Source: Polytrichum commune
Lineage: Eukaryota; Streptophyta; Polytrichopsida; Polytrichales; Polytrichaceae
Reading direction: 5' to 3'
Assembly (NCBI GenBank): GCA_950295325.1
Contig: OX485808.1
Span: 17,816,527 to 17,880,526 of the forward strand
DNA length: 64,000 nucleotides
The translations under genes and the position numbers were made by a program. The notes beneath the pieces were generated by a model, which ran no database searches, was not told where the DNA came from, and saw only the letters and a list, made by a program, of their open reading frames with translations. Shown here in pieces: positions 1 to 11,240 of this stretch. Numbering within the stretch: the stretch's first letter is position 1; every line of letters starts with the position of its first letter.

Positions 1-2581
1 GCGGCATCATCCGTTATCTCTACCTCATGCTCGATCTCTCCCGAGTATGCCCCCTCTCTTCTCTTGTGCCTCTACCTCCTTCTCCACCGCTTTAACCTTG
101 GCCAGTCTAATCAAATCACTGCCCTGGGACGTGCGTCTTGTCTTCGGTTTTTGATTGCGTCTGAGCAATGATGTGAATGATGTTATCTCGAATGTGAGAA
201 GCATTGTTTAATCGGCTTTAATCACCTCTTGTCTCAAAATGGCTGCACATGACTATTAGCAGGTTCTGTACAATTTCAGAGTGAGTGCGAGACGTAGAAT
301 GCAATCCAAGAGAAGGTCATGTTTGCTTAAATTGATTGTTCTGTCCTTGACTAATTTAGGGTTCAGGGTTGATGGCGCATGATCTTTATTTTGAACTGGT
401 TTTAATCAACCCTTGTCTCAAAATGGGTCCACATATCTATTTGCAAGCTTTGCAATTTCAGAGTGAATGCAAGACATTGTCTACAATCTGGTAGAAGGGG
501 ATGATTGCTTCAATTGATTGTCCTGTCCTTCACTAATATAGGGTTTAGGGTTTATGGGTCAGATTCAATTTGTTTAAACGGTTTAATCACTCCTTGTTTT
601 TCAAAAAAGCCTTTCCGTTAGCAAGTTCTGTGCCATAGTGAATGCAAGACGTAAACAGCAATCCAAGAAAAGATGACGTTTGCGTTCAATGATTGTTCTG
701 TTCTTGACTAATTTAGGGTTATGAGGTAGAGTAGAAAGACAGAAGTGATGCTTTAGGTTTACTGACATTACAAAAAGTTTTTGGGGATGATTGCGGTGGA
801 TTGAATAATTCAATTTATAATGGCTATGCAGAACCATTGGTGTAAAATGCTGTGATTATCTTAAGATGTGTGTTCCGCAGTTATATACTTAAGTAAAATG
901 CAGGGTCTGTATTATGCGGTCGGTAGTTCTAGTCAAAGGTCATTTGGAATTATGAGAGAGACGTTGAAGAAGGCATATTTCTTGCAAGGGGCTGATTTTC
1001 TGAACGGGAGAGTTTGCTGAGATCACATCGATTTTGATCAAGAATACTGTCTTTTAGACCTATTCCAAATTTAGAGCCTGAAGATTGTGGTAAAGGCATG
1101 GAATGCTAGAAGCTTTGCTAAAATGATGAAGTCCTGCCTGCAACTCAGATTGATGAAAGGAGGGATAAGTGAATCATAGTAAACTGGGGGGATGCCTGCC
1201 CAGGCAGCTGCGGAGATGGATTTTCGTCCAAGTCGTATGGGCCTTGTTGCCAACTGCGTGGAGGCCTTTGTGCGGGAATTTTTCGATCAAAACCCACTGA
1301 GTCATTTAGGTGTCATAATACTTCGAAATGGGATCGCGCAACGACTGACAGACTTGAGTGGAAGTCCCGAAACCCACATTAAGGCCATACGAGCCAATCT
1401 TGAGTGTGCAGGGGATGCTTCCATACAGAACGCCCTTGACTTGGGACGAGGTTATTTGAGCCAGATTCCAACTTATGGGCACCGAGAAGTTCTGCTTATC
1501 TTTTCAGCCCTAAGTACTTGTGACCCTGGAGATATTATGGAAGCTGTGGAAAAGTGCAAAGAGGTGAAGATCCGATGCTCAGTGGTGGGTTTGGCAGCTG
1601 AAATTTACATCTGCAAGTTACTGTGTGAACAAACTGGAGGCATGTACTCTGTGGCAATGAATGAGGTAACAATCTTAGTCCTCTTTCTACTCAAGCCCCT
1701 TCCGAGGCATGTACAACAGAAGATGCATTACATGTTGGGGTCACCATGTGATGTTCTTGTAAGACTTCTGGAATGGGTACCTGAGTGATTGCTACAACCT
1801 AAGTGAGTTTTGGTTTTTTCACTGTGCAGTGGTGCTTTAGTCCCCTAGGTGAGACTTCATTGACAATCATGCTTTCATTTGTAATTTTGCCTTTGTTGAC
1901 ACAATCCTTATTTTTCTCAGGCTCACGTAAAGGAACTGATTATGGAACATGCTCCACCACCGCCTGCACTAGCGGAGACGGCCGTTGCAAGCCTTGTGAG
2001 GATGGGATTTCCTCAAAGAAGTGCAGCAGATGCTGTGGCTCTGTGTGCATGTCATAAAGAAGTCAAAATTGGTGGAGGTTACACTTGCCCTCGTTGCAAG
2101 GCGCGAGTGTGTGATCTCCCCACAGAGTGTCAAATATGCGGTTTAACTCTCGTTTCTTCTCCACACCTTGCTCGATCATATCACCACCTTTTTCCTGTGC
2201 CTCCTTTTGAAGAAGTTGGAAACACAGCGGTGGCAAATGGAAGGCAAAGCTTGTGTAAGATCTGTTATGGGTGCCAGCAGGAGCTACCTTTGGGAGGTGA
2301 ATTCCTGTTCCTCTAATCTTTTCCACCATAAATTGGCAAACTTCATGAAATTTGATGTCACTATGTTCCCTTGACCACTTTGCAGAGACTGTGCAAGTCA
2401 TGTTTTGACACGTTCACTCTCTTGTGATGCAGGAGGCAATAAAATCACTGGGGTGCGATTGGCATGTCCACGTTGTAGACAGCATTTTTGCTTTGACTGT
2501 GATCTTTACATACACGAGAGTCTGCATAATTGTCCTGGTTGTGAAAGTCTTTCAATTTCACTATCAGAGACCTCTAGTTGA
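1..2581 (+). CDS. GTF2H2: TFIIH core subunit p44 (GTF2H2/SSL1), 5'-truncated by window edge
   Basis: Spliced gene: exons 1-44 (partial), 1204-1665, 1921-2296 and 2433-2581, all introns GT-AG. They join in frame to 342 residues with a stop at 2579-2581. The first exon ends in IRYLYLMLDLSR and the second opens AAAEMDFRPSRM, the usual start of the p44 von Willebrand A-like domain. Exon 3 carries the C4 zinc finger (CPRCKARVC, then CQIC) and HAPPPPA. Exons 3-4 build the C-terminal RING-like domain (CKICYGC, CPRCRQHFCFDCDLY, HESLHNCPGC). In other eukaryotes p44 sits in the TFIIH core and stimulates the XPD helicase in transcription initiation and nucleotide excision repair. Plant p44 is about 420 residues, so roughly 80 N-terminal residues lie outside the window. 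The stop follows shortly after the last zinc ligands. Identification is from remembered family motifs; the exon ends are read from the sequence. Confidence 0.93.
45..1203 (+). other. Intron 1 of the p44 gene, with diverged tandem repeats
   Basis: Starts GTATGC after the DLSR codons and ends CCCAG before GCAGCTGCG, phase 0. At 1,159 bp it is the longest intron resolved in the window. Its first two thirds hold three diverged tandem copies (see the repeat at about 200-745). The remainder shows nothing recognisable. Confidence 0.85.
200..745 (+). repeat. Three diverged ~182-bp tandem repeats with telomere-like motif
   Basis: The phrase TTTAATCAC/AAC...CTTGTCTCAAAATGG recurs at about 217, 401 and 582, giving periods of 184 and 181 bp. 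Each unit continues through a 'sagTGAATGCAAGAC'-like segment and an ATTGATTGTYCTGT segment, and ends near CTAATTTAGGGTT. The middle unit contains two adjacent TTTAGGG-type telomere heptamers (near 538-555). The copies differ at many positions, so the duplication is old. Confidence 0.75.
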
Positions 2582-4545
2582 GGTTTTATTTTACCACATT
2601 TCAAGATAATTCCAGTTTTGGCTTCCCATGTGTTATGGTTCCCACCCTGTCAGATTGTCTGTGTGTAAAAGTATGCAGGGGCAGTGCCTACGGTAATACT
2701 TCACAGCTCAAACCAATGCCCATGTGTTCTAGTCACTGTTGATCTGTTTACTCTATCTGCAACGTGTTCATTGATCATATTGCTTTCATCTATGGCATAT
2801 TTGGTTTTGTGAAAATCGAAAATAAATGCAACCCTTTGAAATGGAAAGTATCTTAACCTGAGCAATCTGAACCAAAGCAATTATGATCTGCAATGTTTTT
2901 ACAATGAGAGTCCTGAGGAGGATTCTTTCTACTGAATCTGTCATGCCTTTTTCCCTCGTTGTCATCAATGCTCTTCATAGGAAAATTACACAACTTTGAA
3001 CTTCTTGGAACAACTTTGGGTGGATAATTAAATTAATGTGTGGAGTTCGATGTAATGAAATTAAAGTGATGAAATTAAAGTGATGAAATTAAAGTGTGGT
3101 GTTTGATGTAGCACATAATTGGCACCCACTACACCATGTGATCATATAAGAACAGTTCGAAGGGCTTTTGTCATGCCTACCTAATCAAATTAATGACAAG
3201 GTGTATCCCTAGCATAGGTTTACAAGGGATCATTGCACATAAGTAGAAAATCATCCAAGTTATCCAGAAGTCCTGCAAATGTGTAAAACAATTCATATTT
3301 CAGAACACTTCTAAGGGCTTGCACATATCCATGGGCAAAGTCCATCAAGGCAAATGTAATCATGCCCTAAACCTTGGGCTTGATGTGAGACTCTCTCGCT
3401 GAGGTGAAACCCATAGCCCCATCGTTTCCTTTGCAATTTCCTAATGCATTGCCACTTTGATACAAGAAATTTAAATCTTTGGTTATCATCTTACACTACA
3501 AACATTAAAAACAGGTGTAGGAGCCCATGCTAGTCAGCCACATAGTTGTGGTGGCCATGTAACTTGAAGGTGAAAATGTTGGAAAACCCCTTGTAGCTTG
3601 AAAATTTCTTTCTATAGGTGACCTGACCCTGGAAATTCCACTAGGACTCTGTATTAGTGAGATAAGCTAGGATGTATCGACCATAAGCTTAAACCTGTAG
3701 GAGGCAACCCTAACCAAACATTACCACCAAGAATCCCAATCCCTGGTCAGTTTTAAGGAAATGTGCATATCATGTCTAGTCCATGTGAGTCAGTCTTTGC
3801 TAGGGAGAGGGAGCCCATGGGAACTCCTTTGTTCAATGGAATTGGGATATAGATTCAGATTTCAGATGCTCTCAGATTCTCAGCCTTATACATATTAGTG
3901 TACAGCTCACAGATGGGAGGGAGGACCTGACAAATTACCTCGTGTAAACTTTAACCAGAATTAAAAGGCCAACATTACAGTCAGCAATGGAATAACTTGA
4001 AGTACACAAAGGATGATCAAGATGCATTGAACCACATCAGTGGATGCACATTCATATCTTGCCCAAAAATGCCTGGAATACGCAAGACAGGAGCTAATTA
4101 AGCAGAATTTCTCCACCCAAGACAAAGTTTCCCAAACATTGATGAACACGCCCAAGAACCTACCCATTCTAGGTCGGCTGCTGTGAAAAATGTGAGGGTT
4201 CTCAAGCAGCCTGGAATAAGACATATGTACTTAGGGTGACAAATGTCCCCATTCCCAACCACAAAAGACTACACCATCTCCTGGTAGTTGCTACACAATA
4301 CTTAACAATGGTTCAAGCCCAATCCATCTTGTGTCTTTATCTCAATAATATATGGTATGCATGTCCAGGTGCTCACACCTACAGTCTCTACTTTGGATGA
4401 TAAAACCATTACTTATCAGCAGAAAGTCAGATAAAACTACAGAACAAAGATCTCAACTAACAGTCATACATTTGTCCAGAAGTAAAGCCCAAAATTTGAG
4501 CAATTAACTCGACCATAAGTACAACATGTAACAATCACCAAAGAA
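2582..4545. other. Convergent intergenic region between p44 and PPR genes
   Basis: It holds the 3' untranslated regions of two genes that face each other tail to tail. The only structure seen is a short tandem repeat of a 14-base unit (TGATGAAATTAAAG) at about 3052-3096. Short ORFs here have no family features. I see no RNA gene or transposon ends. Confidence 0.6.
3052..3096. repeat. 14-bp tandem repeat, three units
   Basis: Three consecutive near-identical units of TGATGAAATTAAAG; the first begins TAATGAAATTAAAG. It lies between the two convergent genes. Confidence 0.8.
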
Positions 4546-6798
4546 TTACAATGACAGTTGTGAAACAATATCCCTAACCTCAAGATCTCTTTCTCTTTTT
4601 TTCCTTGGCTGTTGATGTTTTTGTTTGGGGAAAAATTTAATCTCTTCTCTAAGCTGTGTTTCCAATTCACTGTCGCCTGCTCGATGAGCGGCACGTATGA
4701 GTATGCGATACGTGACTCTATCTAATGGACATCCACTTTCCTTCATTTCTTTAAAAACTGAGAGCGCATCATCTAGTCGGTCATCTTGTGCATACCCATC
4801 AATTCGCACCGTGTAAGAGATTGTATCGGGTTTGATTTTTTTGTCTCTCATGTGCTGGAAAAGTCGAGTCGCCTTCCCATTCTCGCCTCTCTTCCCAAGC
4901 ATATCCATCAGCCGGTTGTACGTGATGACATCCGGACTGCAACCCTTGGATTCCATTTCTTGCAGCACCGCAAACGCTTCGTCGACTTGGCCGTCCGCGC
5001 AGAGGCTGTGAATGAAACTATTATAAGTCTGGGTTTCGGGAGCGACGCCCGCCTCTTTCATTTCTTCCAAAACCTTGTGCGCCCGTGTGAAGTCGCCAAA
5101 CTTTGCGTAAGTGTCAACGAGCGTGTTGTAGGAGATCACATCAGGTTTACAGCCCGACTTCAACATCCGCTCAAACACCTCATACGCCTCGTCTGGTTTG
5201 TTCGCTTTCCCAAGTGCATCCATCACAATGTTGTACGAGATCGTGTTGGGCTCGGATCCTTTCTGCGACATCTCGTCAAAAAGGTCCCACACCCTCTTCA
5301 TATCGCCGGCTTTCGCCAGACTCGTAAGCAAGCTATTGTACGTCACTATGTCAGGGACAACCTCGAGTTTAATCATCTTCATGTATAATTTATAGGCTTC
5401 TTCAACTCGTCCTGCTTTGCCTAACCCATCCACAACAATTGCGTAGGAGTATTGATCTGGAGTGCACCCATGCTTCGACATGCTGTTCAGCACGTGTTTC
5501 GCTTCCCCGGCCCGCCTCGCATTGCACAAGGTCAGCATGAGGCTGTTGTAAGAGAACACAGTGGGCTTAAGCCCCTTCTCCCTCATCTCCATAAACAGGT
5601 CAAACGCATAATCCAGATCACCCACCTTCCCAAAGGAATTGATAAGGGAATTGTACGTAGGAAGATTCGCAGTTAACCCTCTGTTATTCATCTCCTGGTG
5701 AAACCACCGAGCTTCCTGCACTCTCCCTGCCTTGCAAAGGGTGCCAATCAGAAAGCCAAAAGTATATGCATCCGGTTGAATGCCCTTCCTTTGCATCTCC
5801 TCGAACGCACTCAATGCCATGTCCACTTGTTTAGAAAGCCCAAAGAAGTGGACAAGTGTGTTATATGCAAACACATCAAGCTCACACTCCGCCTGCACCA
5901 TTTTCTCATACACTTCGTTCGCTTTCGCAAATTTCTCACTCTTCGAAAGCAGATCAATCATTTTTGTGTATACTTGGACTGTGGGGATGCACCCATAGGA
6001 CTCCGCCTTACTGAAAAGCTCAAAGGCATCCAAAGGTTTTCTGACTCGACCGAAACTTGCAAGAAGTCTTACCAATGTGTTTTGCTTCAATATGCATCCA
6101 TCACTCACCATATCCTTAAAGAGAACCTCCAATGGTGACACATGGTCCCATGTGCCTAACAGAACCATCAAAGTATTGTATGTACTTGAGGTGTGTTTGT
6201 ATCCAGCCTGCGACTTAGCCCAGTAGAAAAACTTAAGCCCAGCCTCCGCCTCTGCTCTCCCTTCCAAACGCCATAACACCGAACTGACTTGGTCGGGTTG
6301 CAATCTCAGCCGCAACTGCCCCAATGCTTCCTCCGTTCGAGGCTTCCATGGCACTTCCTTGATGATGCTCACCATCCTCGACACATTTCCAACGGATGTC
6401 GAACCTCGGATGACCTCTGGAACAGACGCAACATTCTCAATTGATCCAGCACCATTCTCCTTGGAATCTGAAATCAAATTCGAATCGAGCTGCGATGGAT
6501 TTTTGTCCAATTCCCCTACGGTTTGCATGTCGGGCAATGTGGATGCGTACCGCAACAGCCTAATTCTTCTCCTGACACAATTTGCAACACCAACGTGTCC
6601 ATCTTCTTTTGATATCACGTAAGACGGTTTCAGAGGTCGGAAAAGCAATCCTCTCTCAGATATTTGAGATGTGGAATGGCTGCACCGAATTTGAGTTGCT
6701 TCCAGTAACCCTAATCCTCCTGCCCGCTTCTTTGCGCAAAAATTCAACAGGGTCACCACATGACGCCTCATCCCATGCCTGGCCATGGCCAATGCCAA
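4546..6798 (-). CDS. P-class pentatricopeptide repeat protein, organelle-targeted
   Basis: Uninterrupted 750-residue frame, typical of intron-poor land-plant PPR genes. The N terminus is basic and Ser/Arg-rich (MARHGMRRHVV, CAKKRAGG), suiting a mitochondrial or plastid transit peptide. Residues about 150-203 form a helical lead-in (WKPRTEEAL, LKFFYWAKSQAGYKH). From residue 204 there are 14 full 35-residue motifs in perfect register (starts 204, 239, 274 and so on to 659), then a partial one at 694. All are P-type; there is no E, DYW or SMR domain. The C terminus is a basic, charged tail (QPRKKRERD). PPR proteins bind single-stranded organellar RNA one motif per base, stabilising, splicing or activating transcripts. 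Met codons at residues 1, 5 and 10 are possible starts; the first is chosen as the longest frame. The exact orthologue is not recognised. Confidence 0.93.
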   Translation of the reverse strand: MALAMARHGMRRHVVTLLNFCAKKRAGGLGLLEATQIRCSHSTSQISERGLLFRPLKPSYVISKEDGHVGVANCVRRRIRLLRYASTLPDMQTVGELDKNPSQLDSNLISDSKENGAGSIENVASVPEVIRGSTSVGNVSRMVSIIKEVPWKPRTEEALGQLRLRLQPDQVSSVLWRLEGRAEAEAGLKFFYWAKSQAGYKHTSSTYNTLMVLLGTWDHVSPLEVLFKDMVSDGCILKQNTLVRLLASFGRVRKPLDAFELFSKAESYGCIPTVQVYTKMIDLLSKSEKFAKANEVYEKMVQAECELDVFAYNTLVHFFGLSKQVDMALSAFEEMQRKGIQPDAYTFGFLIGTLCKAGRVQEARWFHQEMNNRGLTANLPTYNSLINSFGKVGDLDYAFDLFMEMREKGLKPTVFSYNSLMLTLCNARRAGEAKHVLNSMSKHGCTPDQYSYAIVVDGLGKAGRVEEAYKLYMKMIKLEVVPDIVTYNSLLTSLAKAGDMKRVWDLFDEMSQKGSEPNTISYNIVMDALGKANKPDEAYEVFERMLKSGCKPDVISYNTLVDTYAKFGDFTRAHKVLEEMKEAGVAPETQTYNSFIHSLCADGQVDEAFAVLQEMESKGCSPDVITYNRLMDMLGKRGENGKATRLFQHMRDKKIKPDTISYTVRIDGYAQDDRLDDALSVFKEMKESGCPLDRVTYRILIRAAHRAGDSELETQLREEIKFFPKQKHQQPRKKRERDLEVRDIVSQLSL

Positions 6799-7150
6799 TC
6801 TTCTGGATCTATACCTAATTGGAGCTTAACTCCATGAATTGGAGCTCCGAGAGCGCTGCCCTATTGTGTGTTGCCCTCATCCCAACCATCTCCGGAGAAG
6901 AAGAATCGTCGATGCAATGAGCTACATGCATCTCAGAGAGCACATTTGCGCCATCATTGAGATCATTTTTTCACACACTCTGCAAAGTGGAAAGCTCCAT
7001 ATCACACTGACAGAAATGTCAAAGGCCCCGTGACATCAACAAATCGGAATCTGTGTTCGCCCCATCTTACGGATCCTTAGAGAGAGAGAGAGAGAGGGCC
7101 TAAACCCTAATGACGCTTAAACCCTGAGAAAGGCCTTTCTAAGGGATTGG
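6799..7150 (-). promoter_or_regulatory. PPR gene promoter/5' leader with GA repeat and telo-box
   Basis: Upstream of the PPR start is an (AG)n run at about 7079-7096, followed by TAAACCCTAA at 7101-7110 and a second TTAAACCCTGAG copy at about 7118. Telo-boxes (AAACCCTA) near GA-rich tracts are a known feature of plant promoters for translation-related and organelle-directed housekeeping genes, and both motifs are also bound by Polycomb-recruiting factors. The motifs are seen directly; promoter activity is inferred from position. No clear TATA box. Confidence 0.55.
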
Positions 7151-7755
7151 ATGGCTCGGCGCTTCAAGTTGTGTGTCTGCGTGTGTTTGTTTTGGAAAAC
7201 AAATGGATGTGAATTTTGGTGTTTCCTATGAAGAACAATGGAAATGGGTGATATAATTTCGTTATTTGTAACTAGTGTAAATTGATTCTGGATATGATTA
7301 ATTTGTTATATTGTTCCTTATTGACATTGTTGACTACACATCAGCTTTCAATTGATTAACCCTAAAGCCTCAAACTCAAATCTTCTCAAAATCACCTAAA
7401 AACGTCGCCTCGATTCATCATCTTGATAATAAAGGAAAAATATGTACCTCCAATGATGAATTAGACCATACAAATGACATGCTTGGAATGTTAAAATCAT
7501 TCCTACAAAAAAGCCAACAGGTCATGTATTGCACTTCCTAAGATTACATTGACATGGAAAAGCAAAGGTGGTTGCTAGGGAAAAAGGAGTTTGAAGAATA
7601 AGTGATCAAGATGGATATGCCATGTAGATGCATGATTGATATTATAGACTAGGTAGTAATGGTTACTAGTATATGGATGCAACAACTAAGCTAGCTTGTC
7701 CTTGTGTTCCACACCCATTCCACGTATCAATGCGATTTGGGTCTACTAACTCATA

Positions 7756-8167
7756 CTCCATCCGTTTCAAAATAAAAGTTACGTTTGGACATAAATTGCG
7801 TCACGAAATAAAAGTTACATTTGGTGATTTTTTTCTCAAACTTCGATAAACGAAATGAAATGTTGCCATAAACAATGTAAATGTTGTTGCTGATGAACTA
7901 CGAAGTGAAATTACAGTTTACACTTGTTTAACTAATTGATATTTGGACTTGACGGTGTCGACGCACATCAACGCGGTTTTATGTGTGAGATCAATCGGTG
8001 TCAATCGTCAATGACGATGAATGGGTTTCAACGAATTCATGAGCATTCCTAGCGATTTCTAGTGAATAGGGTGTTGCAACGCACGCAATTTCATGCTAAA
8101 AGTGCAAAAAATGACCTTAAACCCACAGATTTTCTAAAATGTGACTTTTATTTTGAAACAAGGGGAG
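7756..8167. mobile_element. Stowaway-type inverted-repeat element
   Basis: Begins CTCCATCCGTTTCAAAATAA and ends TTATTTTGAAACAAGGGGAG, an inverted pair of about 28 bp with the CTCC(A/C)TCCG start typical of plant Stowaway/mariner-derived MITEs. TA dinucleotides flank both sides (7754-7755 and 8168-8169), the expected mariner target duplication. About 412 bp, with no coding potential. Confidence 0.8.
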
Positions 8168-9174
8168 TAGCTATGTAGGCTCATGTATTTATATTTTTTG
8201 AGCTTAGGGTGGAGATTAGGTCCAAATAAGTTCCAACCAAACTCTTACCCGAAAAATTTACCCAGCGCCATTGGAGATCTTTGAAGTTGGACAATCAAAT
8301 GTCATATCAAAGAAGAGGTCCCATATTCAACTTAGGGATGTTTCACACTATGGCCGAAGGTGGAGAGGCCATTGATTTCCATCAATCAGACTGCAAGAAA
8401 CCAAGAATTCGGCTTCACGACCCTTCACACTAGAGCCCAAAGTCCAAAGGTTGTTGTTCTCCATAAATATCTACATGGCAATATTTTTTTACCAAGGCCA
8501 CCGACTCTCCAAGGAAGTTTGGGCTAGACAAGAATGGAAACCCAAACTATGGTTGAGAGGCCGTCATTTTTTGCATTATTAAGAAAATAAAAAACTGACA
8601 AGATCTTGGCCGTTAGATTGGAGGGGTTGTTTTGGGCAAGGAATAGAGTGGGATGCTCCTTCTTCCTTTGGACGTTGGGCTTGGCCTTTGGAGGCTTCAC
8701 ACTGTCCAAGTCGAGAGGCCATGGGAGTTCATGACCAAAGGTTTGGACTTTGGGCTTGGCGTTCGGAGGCTTCACACTATGCCCGGCCGAAGGCTCCAAT
8801 TCCTATAATTTTTATTGTATATTTTCAACCTGTTTCTTTGGACTCTCAACAAAGCTTGGCCATTCAATCCCACGGCCTCTCAACTTGGACAACCATGCTA
8901 TGAAGCGGCCCTTATATTTTCTTAGCATTTGGAATATTTTTTACTCATGGCAACTATGAGGCTTGACCCATCCCATCCCGACTTGACCCGTTGTTGAGGT
9001 GAATGTAAACTAATAGACACAATTAAAAAAAGAAATAAAAGGGACAAATCAACGAAGGTGATACTAAATTTCTTTACATTGTGACACTAGTGCCACCAAA
9101 AGTTACAAGAAGCATTGTTCTTTTCGAAACTATTCACTAAAAATATTGTTCATAGCAACCCTATTCACTAAAAG

Positions 9175-9247
9175 TATTCATCTTGGCACTATTCATCTTG
9201 GCACTATTCATCTTGGCACTATTCACTATTCATCTTGGCACTATTCA
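9175..9247. repeat. Short tandem repeat of a CTTGGCACTATTCAT unit
   Basis: Four copies of CTTGGCACTATTCA with slight spacing changes (one extra CTATTCA block). Confidence 0.85.
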
Positions 9248-10629
9248 ATGACGTACACGTGCTTGCATATATACATTTGATCAGTCTACAAGCACCTTAG
9301 AGCATATACAAAGTTTTATTGAAATGCATGATAATTGAGCATTTATTCATGGATTTAGTATCACTCAATAAAAAAGATTCATCCCTCGCTAATTTTGAGA
9401 CGTGGCTAAATAGTGCATGTTTCCGGAATTAATACCACTGGCACTAATTATGATAATCAACGTAGTGAGCTCCATGTGATCACATTGTTTATATTATTTT
9501 ATCAAACAATTGTGTTGTAGGCTACCGAGTACTTTGATATCCTAAGGATAATTATAAGTTTATTTATTCATAAAAATCCATATAAATATGAGAGACACTA
9601 TGAAAGAGCATGTTTTGTCTAGACTTTGGTTTGGCATGCTTTCTAGAGCTCATGATACCTAATGTAGATGTTCCTTATTTGATTACTTATTGTTGTCTCT
9701 ACCTTCTACTACTTAGATTCACAAGGTTGTTGAAGAAGTCTCGTTTAATTTCATCAAAATTTGGAATAAAGTTGTTATGAATCTCTAAAGTCCACTAACA
9801 ATTAGTCATAAAAAAAGTCACATAGGTCCCTCCTCCCAAATAATCATCATCATCATCATCGTTGAGACTGAAATGATTAACAAATTTTGAAGACATAGTC
9901 AAATCTCTTTTATACCGACTTTTATGATGATTGGTCTTAGTTATGCACTTAACCAACCATTGTTCAAATATGGGTGGTCGATTAAGACTCTTGAGATAAG
10001 CAACCAAATTAGGCCCACTTATCTTAGTCGAGTGTGGGAATATAAACATGTAGACGGGTTGAAACTCCTTGTGATTCTATGTCATTTAGGTTGATACCAA
10101 GTTTCATGCAAACAACTATACAAAAGGGTATATTTCACTTGGAATGGATGTGTGTAAGTAAGTAGGGATCAAGAGGGAAATGTTTTCAATTGTCAACGTT
10201 ATGGATTAAAAGATCATAACACATGGGTGAGTAGAGGTGTGACTTGGGTGTCATTGGAGCTTGGTTTATGAATATATAAAGTATGACAAGTTATGTACCA
10301 AATATAGGGGCTTTGACAAATCATGTTGGGGATTGAAAGTTGAACATATTAACTATTATATATTCTTTTAATATGTCACCTTGATGATGACTTAATTTTG
10401 AATCTCATAAATAGTGCTAAAACCATGAGAATGGCCTCAAAGCTTTCTTTGTCAATCTAAACTGGAATCTCTCAAAACACAAAACTGTAATGCCTTTGTA
10501 AGGTAGTTCACAACTTGTGCATCTAATAAGCAACACCTAACCCAAGGTTTTGAGTCAAAAGGATTTAATCAACATACATGAAACCCAACTTAACGTTTAT
10601 ATAAGTTAGACATGCCTAATCTAGTTACT

Positions 10630-10800
10630 TATCCTAACCATTCACTTATATTGAGTGGTATATAGTTAGGTGTGGCTCCAAGATCATATATAAAAAAAAC
10701 ATGTGTTTAATTGAGATTGGATTGTGTGTTCAAAATATAATAATCATTGTAGGTTCAATAGTCAACATAAGTGAAGAACTTATATGACCATTTAATGAGT
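10630..10800. repeat. Dispersed repeat family copy (short)
   Basis: The segment with ACATGTGTTTAATTGAGATT and GTAGGTTCAATAGTCAACA resembles parts of 14390-14620 and 42845-43130. It is a diverged copy of an unidentified interspersed repeat. Confidence 0.5.
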
Positions 10801-11240
10801 ATGATGAGCATTTTGTGTGGATCCAATGCACTTTGTTTCAATGCGGAACCCATGACTAAGTGATAGTGTTGCCATAGTGAGATTCTACTATTGGATCAAC
10901 GCACATTGGATCCATTTCAAAGTCTATGCATTAGTTTGATGTGGATCCAATGCATTATGTTTCAATGGGGAACTCATGACAAAGTGGTAGTATTGTCATT
11001 GTGAGATTATAGTATAATTATTGGTTCAATGCATGTTGGATGAATACCAAAGTCTATGTGTTGGTTTGATGTGGATCCAATGCATTATGTTTCAATGGGG
11101 AACTCATGACAAAGTGATAGTATTGTCATTGTGAGATTATAGTATAATTGGTTCAATGCATGTTGGATCAATACCAAAGTCTATGTGTTGGTTTGATGTG
11201 GATCTCATGTATATCGGATTTCACTATGGAATTCGTGACA
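10801..11240. repeat. ~127-bp tandem repeat, about four units
   Basis: The phrase GTGGATCCAATGCATTATG recurs near 10817, 10941 and 11071, and as GTGGATCTCATG near 11198. Spacings are about 124, 130 and 127 bp. Each unit also carries AACTCATGACAAAGTG, GTCATTGTGAGATTAT and CCAAAGTCTATG. The two middle units are almost identical, so the expansion is fairly recent. Non-coding. Confidence 0.85.

Larger units (their letters stand above)
7151..10630. other. Gene-poor AT-rich intergenic region
   Basis: Apart from the Stowaway-type element and the short repeats listed separately, I see no supported gene. ORFs are under 95 residues with no family resemblance. A segment at about 8690-8800 contains two copies, 75 bp apart, of GGAGGCTTCACACT with flanking TTGGCSTT; on the minus strand this gives a small repetitive reading frame of no known family. 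Confidence 0.5.

Noticed and set aside
1192-1203. Met at 1192 as the p44 start codon
   Set aside because: The DLSR exon at 1-44 joins in phase to 1204 and restores the family sequence, so 1192-1203 is the end of an intron.
4786-5388. 200-residue plus-strand frame and several other frames overlapping the PPR gene
   Set aside because: They are antisense shadows of the PPR repeats: the 105-base repeat periodicity keeps all frames open. No independent family features.
8524-8799. 91-residue minus-strand frame with a repeated SVKPPNAKPKVQ-like motif
   Set aside because: It looks like a proline-rich repeat protein, but the repetition comes from a 75-bp DNA duplication containing GGAGGCTTCACACT. 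No signal peptide or extension.
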